Positions 27,587 through 35,990 of a stretch of DNA of 64,000 bases are shown in pieces. The position numbers and the translations under genes are program-made. The notes beneath the pieces are model-generated. The model did no database searches and had not been told where the DNA came from. It worked only from the letters and a program-made list of their open reading frames with translations. The first letter of the stretch is position 1, and every line of letters begins with the position of its first letter. Origin of the DNA: Parapedobacter tibetensis (GTDB taxonomy: Bacteria; Bacteroidota; Bacteroidia; Sphingobacteriales; Sphingobacteriaceae); the NCBI RefSeq assembly GCF_024643205.1, contig NZ_JAMKQJ010000004.1, forward strand, positions 437,801 through 501,800, written 5' to 3'.

Positions 27587-27605
27587 TATGAAGCGCAATA
27601 CAAAT

Positions 27606-28175
27606 TCAAAAAACCACGCCAAACCGTATCGCCATCCGGTTTAGCGTATATTTTTCCGTATTGTATGCTTCCGGCCCCAAAATGGTGTTCGCCGTATGCA
27701 GTGATGCAACTTGCCTTTTGTATCCAATGCTAACCAAATAACGATCTTTACCTTTGGCTTTCCACCTCAACCCCATGGAAGGATTGAATACAACGCCCCC
27801 GTCATGCCATTGCGTATCCGTTCGTTTCTCAAACCAAGCAAACCCATATCCCACCTCCATCCCAACATACGGAGATACCCGCTTTTTGGGCAAGATGACC
27901 CGAGCTCCCAGGGTTATGGGAACAATGCGAAGACCGAAATATTCGTCCACGCCAACGGTAAGCCCCATGCTCATCACCCGGGCGAATTGCACACCGTTGA
28001 ACGATTGAACTGTTAAGGCGACCGGCGAAAAAAAATTCGCGCCAGACCACAATGTGCCTATTTCAGTTTCGTTGGCATAGCGGAGGGATTGCCCTCGAAC
28101 GGATACGCCCACATATAGCAAAATCACTGTGACGATTACCGGCAAGCCGGATATCCTTAGCATACTTACCCTCAT
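27606..28175 (-). CDS. Predicted outer-membrane beta-barrel protein, unknown function
   Basis: Starts MRVSMLRISGLPVIVTVILL with a signal peptide ending near GQS (about 29). The mature part of 160 residues alternates hydrophobic and polar residues with many Gly and aromatic residues (GVDEYFGLRIVPITLGAR, YVGMEVGYGFAWFEKR, YLVSIGYKRQ) and ends in a valine-phenylalanine pair, as expected for an eight-stranded outer-membrane barrel. No family recognised. It overlaps the LVIVD lipoprotein gene by four bases (ATGA), so the two are expressed together and may act together at the surface. Confidence 0.75.
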   Translation of the reverse strand: MRVSMLRISGLPVIVTVILLYVGVSVRGQSLRYANETEIGTLWSGANFFSPVALTVQSFNGVQFARVMSMGLTVGVDEYFGLRIVPITLGARVILPKKRVSPYVGMEVGYGFAWFEKRTDTQWHDGGVVFNPSMGLRWKAKGKDRYLVSIGYKRQVASLHTANTILGPEAYNTEKYTLNRMAIRFGVVF

Positions 28176-29413
28176 TTCACATTGATACAGCTGAGGAGCT
28201 TTAATTTACGGGGGTCGCTATAATCGTACTGGCATACACCATCTGCACCGGTAACAATCAGGGATTTCGGTGCGGGTATAACATCGGTGAATCGTTTGTT
28301 TTCAATGTGTTCCAGTTGGTTATTTGCAATATCCAATACGTTGGATGTGTTAAAACTCTTCAGTCCGAAATCACCTTCGCAGATATAAAGGTAATCGCCC
28401 GACAACCCCAGACCATGGGGATTGTCCATCGCATAAGATTTGATCAATTTGGGATAATAGGGATCCTTGATATCCAGCACTTGCAGCACATCTTCTCCAA
28501 ACCGGCACATGTTACCCGTCCTAAGTGTTACAAATGCATGGTCATCATTGACAACGACTGGATCACAGGCCGCTATATGCTGGTATACCGACATGCGTAT
28601 GGGGCTGTCCGGTTTGGTCGCATCGTAAATATGCATCCCGGTCATCGAACCGATAAACAGCTTCTCCTTATAAGGGAATATGGTTTCGATGCCCCACCCC
28701 AGCTGGATATCTTTCACAAACTTGGGTTTGCAGGCTTGTTGTACATCGAAAAGCCGCAGCGTATAGTCATCCACAGCATATAAATGGCCACTCATCAGGG
28801 TGAAACGCGCCATTGATCCACCCTGCCCGTAACCGGCAGCGGCGTCGGACGAAACAAACGCTTCCTGATTACGCCAAGTACCCCATCCACGCCCTTGTTC
28901 GACACTAGTTGTAGTGATGACCGTATCCTTGAATGTCACAAACATTCCGCGTTCCGCATCGACAAACATGTGTGGGAACACTTCTTCTACGCGCTCCACC
29001 AATTTGATGGCCGACAAATCGCTGATATCGAATGCCAAAAGGTCAATATAGCTGTCGGCATACAGGATATTACTGTTGACCGCTAAGTCAACGTTGCCCG
29101 GAATCTCAATGTACGTGATGTTTTGTGGGTTCGACGGATCCCGATTATCCAACACGTGTATCCCTTTCTGTGGCTCGTTAATGAACAAGTAATCTCCATA
29201 AACGTAGATTTTGCCTGCATCTGAAATGGTTTTCACGGGTCGGGGGCCCACTTCCATTTTCCGGAATGCACTTACTTCAAGATAAACGGGCACTTGAGTG
29301 GCATAGGTAACGGTGTGTTCGACTTGATCACGGCAAGAAGTAAAAGTGGAAATAATTAATACAAGGCCTACCAATAATTTCGGTAACCTGTTAGCGGGTA
29401 ATGAAGTACTCAT
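28172..29413 (-). CDS. LVIVD-repeat lipoprotein
   Basis: Predicted lipoprotein (lipobox FTSC near residue 27) of 413 residues, with LVIVD-type beta-propeller repeats: YVYGDYLFINEPQKGIHVLD, ILYADSYIDLLAFDIS, LFIGSMTGMHIYDATKPD and DYLYICEGDFGLKSFN show the repeated pattern of a strand, Gly-h-h-hhD, and DP/P. Propellers of this kind are extracellular binding scaffolds with no known enzyme activity. Gene order with the beta-barrel gene that follows suggests a surface complex. No promoter of the strict consensus was found in the 50 bases before the start. Confidence 0.85.
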   Translation of the reverse strand: MSTSLPANRLPKLLVGLVLIISTFTSCRDQVEHTVTYATQVPVYLEVSAFRKMEVGPRPVKTISDAGKIYVYGDYLFINEPQKGIHVLDNRDPSNPQNITYIEIPGNVDLAVNSNILYADSYIDLLAFDISDLSAIKLVERVEEVFPHMFVDAERGMFVTFKDTVITTTSVEQGRGWGTWRNQEAFVSSDAAAGYGQGGSMARFTLMSGHLYAVDDYTLRLFDVQQACKPKFVKDIQLGWGIETIFPYKEKLFIGSMTGMHIYDATKPDSPIRMSVYQHIAACDPVVVNDDHAFVTLRTGNMCRFGEDVLQVLDIKDPYYPKLIKSYAMDNPHGLGLSGDYLYICEGDFGLKSFNTSNVLDIANNQLEHIENKRFTDVIPAPKSLIVTGADGVCQYDYSDPRKLKLLSCINVK

Positions 29414-29583
29414 CGTGTTTGTGTTTTAGGTGTTAAAAAGGTTATCTATCAAAAATTGATTATTGCTAATCACGTTTTTATGGATGACGATCATGACAAC
29501 CATAACGCTACAATCGGTTAAAAAATTTTCGAGATGTGAGCTAGTAAGTAACAAGGACTGGGAAGCAAGACCTATAAATTTCC

Positions 29584-29591
29584 TATCTTTG
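29584..29591 (+). promoter_or_regulatory. -7 element of queE
   Basis: TATCTTTG fits TAnnTTTG and is 19 bases before the ATG at 29610. A -33 element is not obvious. It supports the 29610 start over upstream in-frame codons. Confidence 0.5.
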
Positions 29592-29609
29592 CGTCCTCAA
29601 AATAGAAAA

Positions 29610-30233
29610 ATGGCACACCAAGTTCCGGAAGACGGCACATTACTTCCCTTGATGGAAGAATTTTACACCATTCAGGGCGAAGGATACCATACAGGTAAAG
29701 CGGCTTATTTTATCCGCTTAGGGGGATGCGATGTAGGGTGCCACTGGTGCGATGTGAAAGAAAGCTGGGATGCAGAGCTCCATCCACTCACAGCTGCCGA
29801 TACCATCATCGAACACGCTAAGCAACACCCCTCAAAAGCGGTTGTCGTTACCGGCGGCGAGCCATTGCTTTATAACCTCGATTACCTCACCCAGGGGTTG
29901 CAATCTGCAGGTATCAAAGCGTTTATCGAAACCTCCGGCGCCTATCCACTGAGCGGGCATTGGGATTGGATCTGCCTCTCCCCAAAGAAATTTAAGTGGC
30001 CCTTGCCGGATGTCATCGCTGCTGCGGGTGAACTGAAAGTCATTGTCTTCAACAAAAATGATTTTGATTGGGCGGAGAAATATGCTGCTCAGGTCCCACC
30101 ATCTTGCAGACTCTACCTGCAACCCGAATGGTCAAAGGCCCAGGAGATGACCCCGCTCATCGTGGAATATGTGATGCAAAACCCAAAATGGGAAATCTCC
30201 CTACAAACACACAAGTACCTGAACATTCCTTAA
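29610..30233 (+). CDS. queE: 7-carboxy-7-deazaguanine synthase (radical SAM)
   Basis: Radical SAM enzyme that contracts 6-carboxytetrahydropterin to 7-carboxy-7-deazaguanine in the queuosine pathway. ATG 29610 (MAHQVPEDG) is chosen: the promoter element lies just upstream and the longer frame adds 49 residues without homology. FYTIQGEG (18-25) is the family start, the 4Fe-4S cysteines are C40, C44 and C47 in CDVGCHWCD, followed by TGGEPLL. At 207 residues it is a normal short QueE. Other queuosine genes are not in the window. Single-gene unit between a divergent lipoprotein gene and hmgA. Confidence 0.93.
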   Translation: MAHQVPEDGTLLPLMEEFYTIQGEGYHTGKAAYFIRLGGCDVGCHWCDVKESWDAELHPLTAADTIIEHAKQHPSKAVVVTGGEPLLYNLDYLTQGLQSAGIKAFIETSGAYPLSGHWDWICLSPKKFKWPLPDVIAAAGELKVIVFNKNDFDWAEKYAAQVPPSCRLYLQPEWSKAQEMTPLIVEYVMQNPKWEISLQTHKYLNIP

Positions 30234-30482
30234 ACCACTACCACTGTTTGGCTATTTCCGAATAAATTCTGTACCTTCGTATAAGATGACCAATTAACGG
30301 AATATGCCATTACGTGTAGCTTCATTATGTTCAGGCATGCCATTGCTTACACAAGCACTTTTGGCAAAGCTTGTTTTCGCCCAATACTGATGTATTGACA
30401 CCAATCCACCAAGCGTTTATAGGGGTTCGATTTTGCGATTTCGTATCCTGTAGTTCTAACTTCGTATTTCAAATTTAAAGCC
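30234..30482. other. Intergenic gap before hmgA
   Basis: About 250 bases without a gene. TACCTTCG at 30270-30277 is one base off the -7 consensus and could be a weak promoter. No hairpin or repeat of note was seen. Confidence 0.4.
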
Positions 30483-31640
30483 ATGCCAATTTATCATACT
30501 TTGGGGAAAATCCCCCCTAAACGACATACCATATTCCGTAAGCCCGATGGCGGGTTGTACGCAGAGGAACTCGTATCAACACATGGATTTTCAAACACCT
30601 ATTCGTTGGTGTACCACTGCCACCCTCCTACGCTTGTGAAGCAAATCAGTGAACCTTTTGCCGTCCATCCAAAAATCGCGCGAGAAAAGCATTTGAAGCA
30701 CACCAGCCTCAAAGGATTTAACATCGCTCCGGCGGATGATTACCTCGATAGCAGAAAACCTGTTCTTGTAAATGCAGACCTACATATCTCACTAGCCGCA
30801 CCAAGGCATTCGATGACAGATTATTTTTACAAAAACAGCCAGGCCGACGAGGTTATTTTTGTGCATAAAGGAAGCGGCCTGCTCAAGACCGGATACGGAC
30901 AAATATCATTTGAATACGGCGATTACCTTTTGGTACCTCGTGGTGTCATCTACCAACTGCATTTTGACAACCCCGAGAACCGACTTTTCATCGTAGAATC
31001 GTTCAGCCCTATCCGTACACCCAAGCGGTACCGTAATGAGCATGGGCAACTGATGGAACATTCGCCATTTTGTGAACGCGACATGAAATTGCCGAGAGAT
31101 TTGGAAACTTATGATGAAAAAGGTGACTTTAAGGTATTGATCAAAAAGGAGGGATTGATGTATCCCTATACATATGGCACCCACCCCTTTGATTTCATCG
31201 GATGGGATGGCTATCATTTCCCTTGGGGTTTCTCTATACACAATTTCGAACCCATTACAGGTAGGCTGCACCAGCCCCCTCCTGTGCACCAGACATTTGA
31301 AACGGACAGTTTTGTGCTGTGCAGCTTCTGCCCACGGATGTATGACTACCATCCGCAATCCATACCCACACCTTACAACCACAGCAATGTTGACTCGGAT
31401 GAGGTACTGTATTATGTGGATGGTGATTTCATGAGTCGCAAAAGTGTGGAACGCGGGCAAATCACCTTGCATCCCGGAGGCATACCACATGGTCCACATC
31501 CCGGTACGGTTGAAAAAAGCATTGGTAAGACCAAAACGGATGAGCTGGCTGTGATGATCGATCCCTTCCGGCCGCTAATGCTTACGGAAGAAGCATTGGA
31601 AATAGAAGATAGGAATTATTATAAATCATGGCAAGAGTAA
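30483..31640 (+). CDS. hmgA: Homogentisate 1,2-dioxygenase
   Basis: Fe(II) ring-cleaving enzyme converting homogentisate to maleylacetoacetate in tyrosine and phenylalanine breakdown. The cupin-type core carries the likely metal ligands in HSNVDSDEVLYYVDG (His 300, Glu 307) and in HPGGIPHGPHPG (330-341). Other family parts are YLLVPRGVIYQL, FEPITGRLHQPPPVHQTF and the N-terminal RKPDGGLYAEEL. At 385 residues it belongs to the shorter bacterial form. hppD follows after about 130 bases, giving two successive steps of the pathway. Genes for maleylacetoacetate isomerase or fumarylacetoacetase are not seen nearby. Confidence 0.95.
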   Translation: MPIYHTLGKIPPKRHTIFRKPDGGLYAEELVSTHGFSNTYSLVYHCHPPTLVKQISEPFAVHPKIAREKHLKHTSLKGFNIAPADDYLDSRKPVLVNADLHISLAAPRHSMTDYFYKNSQADEVIFVHKGSGLLKTGYGQISFEYGDYLLVPRGVIYQLHFDNPENRLFIVESFSPIRTPKRYRNEHGQLMEHSPFCERDMKLPRDLETYDEKGDFKVLIKKEGLMYPYTYGTHPFDFIGWDGYHFPWGFSIHNFEPITGRLHQPPPVHQTFETDSFVLCSFCPRMYDYHPQSIPTPYNHSNVDSDEVLYYVDGDFMSRKSVERGQITLHPGGIPHGPHPGTVEKSIGKTKTDELAVMIDPFRPLMLTEEALEIEDRNYYKSWQE

Positions 31641-31652
31641 AATGGTTTGGAA

Positions 31653-31743
31653 CGCAGATGACACAGATGGAACGGATAAGCACGGATGGTATAAAAATAA
31701 TCCGCGTAAATCTGCCGAATCCGTATTATCTGTGTTCTATTAA
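31653..31743. repeat. REP-like palindromic element between hmgA and hppD
   Basis: ACGCAGATGACACAGATGGAACGGAT at the left (31655-31680, given here by ACGCAGATGACACAGAT and GGAACGGAT) is matched by the complement of ATCCGTATTATCTGTGTT at the right (31725-31742), forming a long imperfect hairpin. It is related to the elements at 3864-3920, 32905-32965 and 38425-38465. Confidence 0.55.
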
Positions 31744-31767
31744 ATAAATGAAATTCAAATTACAACA

Positions 31768-32904
31768 ATGACCAAAGAAACATTAACATTTGCAGAGAAA
31801 ATAGCCAGGGCGGAGGATTTCCTGCCCATCAATGGCACTGATTTCATTGAATTATATGTGGGCAACGCCAAGCAATCCGCGCATTATTATCAGACGGCAT
31901 TCGGTTTCCAACCTGAAGCTTACGCTGGACCCGAAACTGGTATACGAGACCGGGTTTCCTATGTGTTGCGGCAGCAGAAAATAAGGCTTGTACTTACCAC
32001 AGCCCTACATGCTACCCACCCGATAAGCGACCACGTGAAGAAGCACGGCGATGGCGTGAAGGTATTGGCATTGTGGGTAGATGATGCTTATAAAGCATAC
32101 GAGGAAACCACCAAACGTGGCGCCAAATCATATCAAGCGCCACGAACACTTACCGATGACTTCGGCGAGCTACGTACCTCCGGCATCTATACCTACGGAG
32201 AGACCGTACACCTTTTTGTGGAACGCAAAAACTATCAAGGCGTTTTCATGCCGGGCTATGAGAAATGGGAATCCGAATATAAACCCGAGGAGACAGGGCT
32301 ATTATATGTAGACCACTGCGTGGGCAATGTAGGGTGGAACCGTATGAACGAAACCGTGAAATGGTACCAAGACGTGATGGGGTTTGTGAATATCCTTTCG
32401 TTTGACGACAAGCAAATCAACACAGAATATTCCGCATTGATGAGCAAAGTGATGAGCAATGGGAATGGTTACGTGAAATTTCCCATCAATGAACCAGCCG
32501 AAGGAGTGAAAAAATCCCAGATTGAGGAGTACCTTGAGTTTTACGAGGGCGAAGGGGTACAACATGCTGCCCTCGCGACCAACAATATCCTGCGCACCGT
32601 CAAAACGCTACGAGAACGGGGCGTGGAGTTCTTGAGCACACCACCCAACACATATTATGAAATGTTATCTGAACGCGTAGGAGAAATCGATGAGGAAATT
32701 AAAACCATCCAAGAATTAGGCATTTTGGTGGATCGCGACGAAGAGGGATACCTGTTACAGATATTCACTAAACCTGTACAAGATCGCCCTACGCTTTTCT
32801 TTGAAATCATCCAGCGTAAAGGAGCCCAAAGTTTCGGAGCGGGCAACTTCAAGGCTCTATTTGAAGCCATCGAACGCGAACAGGAAAAACGAGGCAATTT
32901 GTAA
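31768..32904 (+). CDS. hppD: 4-Hydroxyphenylpyruvate dioxygenase
   Basis: Fe(II) dioxygenase making homogentisate from 4-hydroxyphenylpyruvate, the step before HmgA. Two vicinal-oxygen-chelate domains: the N-terminal one (IELYVGNAKQSAHYYQTAFGF, given by IELYVGNAKQ and YYQTAFGF, about 23-45) lacks the metal site, the C-terminal one binds iron with H183 (VDHCVGNV), H266 (VQHAALAT) and E346 (FFEIIQRKG). GAGNFKALFEAIE closes the active site at the C-terminus. Full length, 378 residues. Located directly downstream of hmgA in the same orientation, separated by a REP-like element that may uncouple expression. Confidence 0.96.
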   Translation: MTKETLTFAEKIARAEDFLPINGTDFIELYVGNAKQSAHYYQTAFGFQPEAYAGPETGIRDRVSYVLRQQKIRLVLTTALHATHPISDHVKKHGDGVKVLALWVDDAYKAYEETTKRGAKSYQAPRTLTDDFGELRTSGIYTYGETVHLFVERKNYQGVFMPGYEKWESEYKPEETGLLYVDHCVGNVGWNRMNETVKWYQDVMGFVNILSFDDKQINTEYSALMSKVMSNGNGYVKFPINEPAEGVKKSQIEEYLEFYEGEGVQHAALATNNILRTVKTLRERGVEFLSTPPNTYYEMLSERVGEIDEEIKTIQELGILVDRDEEGYLLQIFTKPVQDRPTLFFEIIQRKGAQSFGAGNFKALFEAIEREQEKRGNL

Positions 32905-32965
32905 CGGGATTGAACACAGACTGTGTCCGACTACTGGCGGATAACGCGGATTGAACGCATAAACA
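32905..32965. repeat. REP-like fragment after hppD
   Basis: ACACAGACTGTGTCCGA and GCGGATAACGCGGATTGAACGC contain the same words (ACACAGA, ACGCGGATT) as the elements at 3864-3920 and 31653-31743. It begins right after the hppD stop and holds a short perfect palindrome ACACAGACTGTGT. Confidence 0.45.
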
Positions 32966-33029
32966 CCGATGCAAACCTATTGTTAATGTAGCAAATCTGT
33001 TGCAATGCAACTTGTTTTTGGAACATTTT

Positions 33030-33060
33030 TTGACCTTATCATTTCAAAACAGTAAATTTG
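33030..33060 (+). promoter_or_regulatory. Promoter of the DUF1573 gene
   Basis: TTG at 33030-33032, 20-base spacer, TAAATTTG at 33053-33060. Transcription would start near 33067, about 40 bases before ATG 33106. Confidence 0.65.
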
Positions 33061-33105
33061 TATGGTATCAATAATCCATACTACACTAAAACAAAAAAAA
33101 TAAAG

Positions 33106-33489
33106 ATGAAAAAAATTGCTACAATATGCGCCATTTTGATTGCCTTTGTCTGTACAACTGCTCTGGGGCAACAAGCCAGCAAAGCAGAATTTAAATTCAA
33201 CGCGGAATCACATGATTTTGGAAAAATACCTCAAAACAACCCGGTTTCGCATGAATTTAGCTTCACAAACGTGGGTACAGAGCCTATCATTATCAGTCAA
33301 GTGAAACCTTCCTGCGGATGCTCGGTTGCTGAATTTACAAAAACCCCCGTGAAACCCGGTGAGTCAGGCAAAATCAAGGTGACTTATGACGCAAAAGCCA
33401 AGCAGCCATTCACCAAAAACTTCACCATACGGTCCAATACAAAGACTCCTGTCAAGACCCTTTACATCAAAGGAGAAGTAACTGGTTAA
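33106..33489 (+). CDS. DUF1573 exported protein
   Basis: Small exported protein with one DUF1573 domain, an ASH/MSP-like immunoglobulin fold found in many Bacteroidota. ATG 33106 gives a signal peptide MKKIATICAILIAFVCTTAL with cleavage after GQQ near residue 24. The domain is marked by HDFGKIPQNNPVSHEFSFTN (about 36-55), SQVKPSCGCSVAEF with the conserved CGC, and KPGESGKIKVTYD. Function unknown; the fold suggests protein binding. Monocistronic between its own promoter and a strong terminator, a layout typical of highly expressed periplasmic proteins. Confidence 0.88.
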   Translation: MKKIATICAILIAFVCTTALGQQASKAEFKFNAESHDFGKIPQNNPVSHEFSFTNVGTEPIIISQVKPSCGCSVAEFTKTPVKPGESGKIKVTYDAKAKQPFTKNFTIRSNTKTPVKTLYIKGEVTG

Positions 33490-33510
33490 TAAGAGTTTTC
33501 TTGAAATATT

Positions 33511-33540
33511 AAAACCGCTATCCAATTAGCGGTTTTTTTT
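33511..33540 (+). terminator. Rho-independent terminator after the DUF1573 gene
   Basis: Perfect 10-base stem AAAACCGCTA (33511-33520) and TAGCGGTTTT (33527-33536), loop of six, then four more T. Confidence 0.9.
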
Positions 33541-33592
33541 ATTTCTGTTAAGTCAAATGCTATGCTTAATATTCATCTATAAAGTAAGTTTT

Positions 33593-33650
33593 CAATGGCA
33601 GATGAGAGATCGATAAATTGCATATAAGAGGCAATTTATCTAAGTTTGCA
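33593..33650 (+). promoter_or_regulatory. Palindrome promoter and dispersed 58-base repeat before the aminotransferase gene
   Basis: TTG at 33618-33620, 20-base spacer, TAAGTTTG at 33641-33648. The inverted repeat is GATAAATTGC (33612-33621) and GCAATTTATC (33631-33640), loop of nine. The whole segment from 33593 is similar, in inverted orientation, to 18200-18257, with most differences inside the palindrome loop. Transcription would start about 13 bases before the ATG at 33668. Confidence 0.7.
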
Positions 33651-33667
33651 GCAAAATAACGCAAATC

Positions 33668-34867
33668 ATGCCTTCAGTATCCATAAAAGGTCGCGAAATG
33701 CCGGCCTCCCCTATCCGTAAGCTCACGCCATATGCAGATAAGGCCAAACGGGAGGGCAAACACGTTTACCACCTAAATATTGGGCAACCCGATATTGAAA
33801 CTCCACAGATCATGTTGGATGCCATCAGGAACATTGGTTTCAAGGTTTGGGCATACACGCCATCGGAAGGGACTGCTTCATACCGCGATAAACTGAGTGG
33901 ATATTACAATAAATTAGGATACAATATTCTTCCGGAAGACATCTTGGTGACCAATGGTGGTTCGGAGGCTATCACCATCGCCATGCAAGCATGCATCAAT
34001 CCGGATGAGGAAATCATCATACCCGAACCTTTCTATGCCAATTACAATGGTTTTGCGCGCTCGGCGGGCATTGTAGTCAAGCCCATTCTGTCTTATATAG
34101 ACGATGGTTTCGCATTGCCGGCCATCTCCTCATTTGAGGAGTTAATCACTGAAAAGACCAAGGCTATTGCTATCTGCAATCCAAACAACCCCACGGGTTA
34201 CTTGTATTCACGCAAGGAACTCGAGGCCCTACGCGACCTTTGCCTAAAGCATGACCTTTTCCTGCTGGCCGATGAAGCTTACCGGGAATTCTGCTATGAC
34301 GGCAGCGCGTTTGTGTCGCCTATGCATTTGGAAGGTCTTGAACAGCATGTGGTTGTGCTGGATACGGTTTCCAAGCGGTATAGTGCTTGCGGTGCAAGGC
34401 TGGGCTGTTTGGTGACCAAAAATAGCGAGCTTTGGGCAGCGGCCCTTAAATTTGCGCAAGCGCGGCTCAGTCCACCAGCCGTGGCACAGCTTGCGGCAGA
34501 GGCAGCGATAGATACCCCCCAAAGCTATTTCGACGCAGTGAAAGCGGAATATACTGCCCGAAGGGACATATTGGTTGCAGGACTCAATAAAATTGACGGT
34601 GTTTACTGTCCCATTCCGGGCGGGGCGTTTTATGTAGTCGCCCGTCTGCCCATTGATGATTCCGATCGATTCTGCCAGTGGATGCTGGAACATTTTTCAC
34701 ACGAAAACCAAACCGTGATGATGGCCCCTGCCACTGGTTTCTATAGTTCTACAAATGCAGGAAAAGATGAGGTAAGGCTGGCTTATGTATTAAATATAAA
34801 TGACTTGGAAAAATCATTAATATGCCTCGAGAAAGGGCTAGCGAAGTATCCGGGAAAGAAAATATAG
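33668..34867 (+). CDS. Class I/II PLP-dependent aminotransferase (aspartate aminotransferase-like)
   Basis: Fold-type I aminotransferase, 399 residues, likely acting on aspartate or another amino acid with 2-oxoglutarate. HLNIGQPDIETP near the N-terminus, the PLP phosphate-site region TNGGSEAI, NPNNPTGY (about 176-183), ADEAYREF and the PLP lysine K236 in TVSKRYSACGARLG are visible; the substrate-carboxylate Arg is in DEVRLAY. Class Ib-gamma enzymes have this pattern. Exact substrate unknown. It converges with cmk, whose stop codon is only three bases away. Confidence 0.9.
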   Translation: MPSVSIKGREMPASPIRKLTPYADKAKREGKHVYHLNIGQPDIETPQIMLDAIRNIGFKVWAYTPSEGTASYRDKLSGYYNKLGYNILPEDILVTNGGSEAITIAMQACINPDEEIIIPEPFYANYNGFARSAGIVVKPILSYIDDGFALPAISSFEELITEKTKAIAICNPNNPTGYLYSRKELEALRDLCLKHDLFLLADEAYREFCYDGSAFVSPMHLEGLEQHVVVLDTVSKRYSACGARLGCLVTKNSELWAAALKFAQARLSPPAVAQLAAEAAIDTPQSYFDAVKAEYTARRDILVAGLNKIDGVYCPIPGGAFYVVARLPIDDSDRFCQWMLEHFSHENQTVMMAPATGFYSSTNAGKDEVRLAYVLNINDLEKSLICLEKGLAKYPGKKI

Positions 34868-34869
34868 CA

Positions 34870-35532
34870 TTATAGACGATCGAGCACGAACTGCAATTGC
34901 TCTTCTTCATTGAGGTTGGTGTTATCCAATATGATGGCATCGTCCGCCCGTATTAAAGGGCTTTCCTCCCGTGTGGTATCGATATAATCGCGATGGGCCA
35001 AATTTTCGAAGACCTCCTCCAGTGTAATGTTTTCGCCCTTGTTTTTCAGTTCAAGGTAACGTCGTTCTGCACGTATCTTTGGATCGGCCGTCATGAAAAT
35101 TTTCAAGTCAGCATCGGGAAACACCGTGGTACCGATATCGCGGCCATCCATCACGATATCCAGTCTTTTGCCAAGTTTCTGTTGCTGTGCCACCATAGCC
35201 ACACGCACCGCCTTAATCGCACTCACTTCACTCACTAAGTCCGATACATACATTTGCCTGATTTCTTCTGAAACGTCTTCACCATTGAGAAAGATGCGGT
35301 TTTCGCCTGATTTGACTTCGAAATCCAGATTTATGTTCTCCAATTCCTCAGCGATGCCCTCCTCATCCTCAATTGGCCTAGCTACCCGTATCAAATGCAA
35401 AGTGACGGCTCTGTACATTGCCCCACTATCCACGTATAAATACCTGAGTTTGGTTGCCAGTGCCTTAGCTAATGTGCTTTTTCCGCAGGATGAATAACCA
35501 TCAATGGCAATAATTTTGTTCGTTCTGATCAT
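34870..35532 (-). CDS. cmk: Cytidylate kinase
   Basis: Phosphorylates CMP and dCMP. Walker A is GYSSCGKST at residues 12-20, followed by ALATKLRYLYVDSGAMYRAVT, the CMP-specific insert region with GEDVSEEIR, and DGRDIGTTVFPDADLKIFMTA; the lid holds RAERRYLEL. Length of 220 residues is normal. It starts seven bases after the preceding hypothetical gene on the minus strand. Confidence 0.96.
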   Translation of the reverse strand: MIRTNKIIAIDGYSSCGKSTLAKALATKLRYLYVDSGAMYRAVTLHLIRVARPIEDEEGIAEELENINLDFEVKSGENRIFLNGEDVSEEIRQMYVSDLVSEVSAIKAVRVAMVAQQQKLGKRLDIVMDGRDIGTTVFPDADLKIFMTADPKIRAERRYLELKNKGENITLEEVFENLAHRDYIDTTREESPLIRADDAIILDNTNLNEEEQLQFVLDRL

Positions 35533-35538
35533 TTTTAA

Positions 35539-35952
35539 TCAATTATTTCCACCAATCAAAACCCCGGGTTTATTCAAAATCGGTATTTTAATCAGATTGT
35601 CATCAATGATGCTTTCGGGAAGGAAAATATATTTCTTATCGTAGATGACGCCATCAATGTAATAACTGAGCCAATATTCATTGGTCAAACCAAATATATG
35701 CTCATCTATCGCCTCAATCTTGGCATACTCGTTTGGATTGATATCGCCAATAAAATGCCGTAAGATAGAAGTTTTAACTTCCTTGTCATGTTTAAGACCA
35801 TAGCCCTTGGAGCTCACCATCACATTTTTAATGGGTATATCCTTTTGGTTGATGAGGTATACATTCCATACTTTTCCGGCGGGTGATTCACTTTCCAACA
35901 CCACGGCAATGGAAATATCCTGGACTATATTTTTTGGCAAATCTTTTTTCAT
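35539..35952 (-). CDS. Hypothetical protein between topA and cmk
   Basis: A 137-residue cytoplasmic protein with no signal peptide or membrane segment. It starts MKKDLPKNIVQDISIAVVLE and has strand-rich stretches (VWNVYLINQKDIPIKNVMVSS, here VWNVYLINQ and IKNVMVSSKGYG; YWLSYYIDGVIYDKKYIF), so an all-beta fold is likely. I recognise no family. Spacing of seven bases to cmk and 38 to topA puts it in the same transcription unit, which suggests a conserved small protein of Bacteroidota; this is inference from context and from normal codon use. Confidence 0.75.
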   Translation of the reverse strand: MKKDLPKNIVQDISIAVVLESESPAGKVWNVYLINQKDIPIKNVMVSSKGYGLKHDKEVKTSILRHFIGDINPNEYAKIEAIDEHIFGLTNEYWLSYYIDGVIYDKKYIFLPESIIDDNLIKIPILNKPGVLIGGNN

Positions 35953-35990
35953 GTTATCAGTAGTCGGCTATCAGCTGGAGGCCGAAAGCC

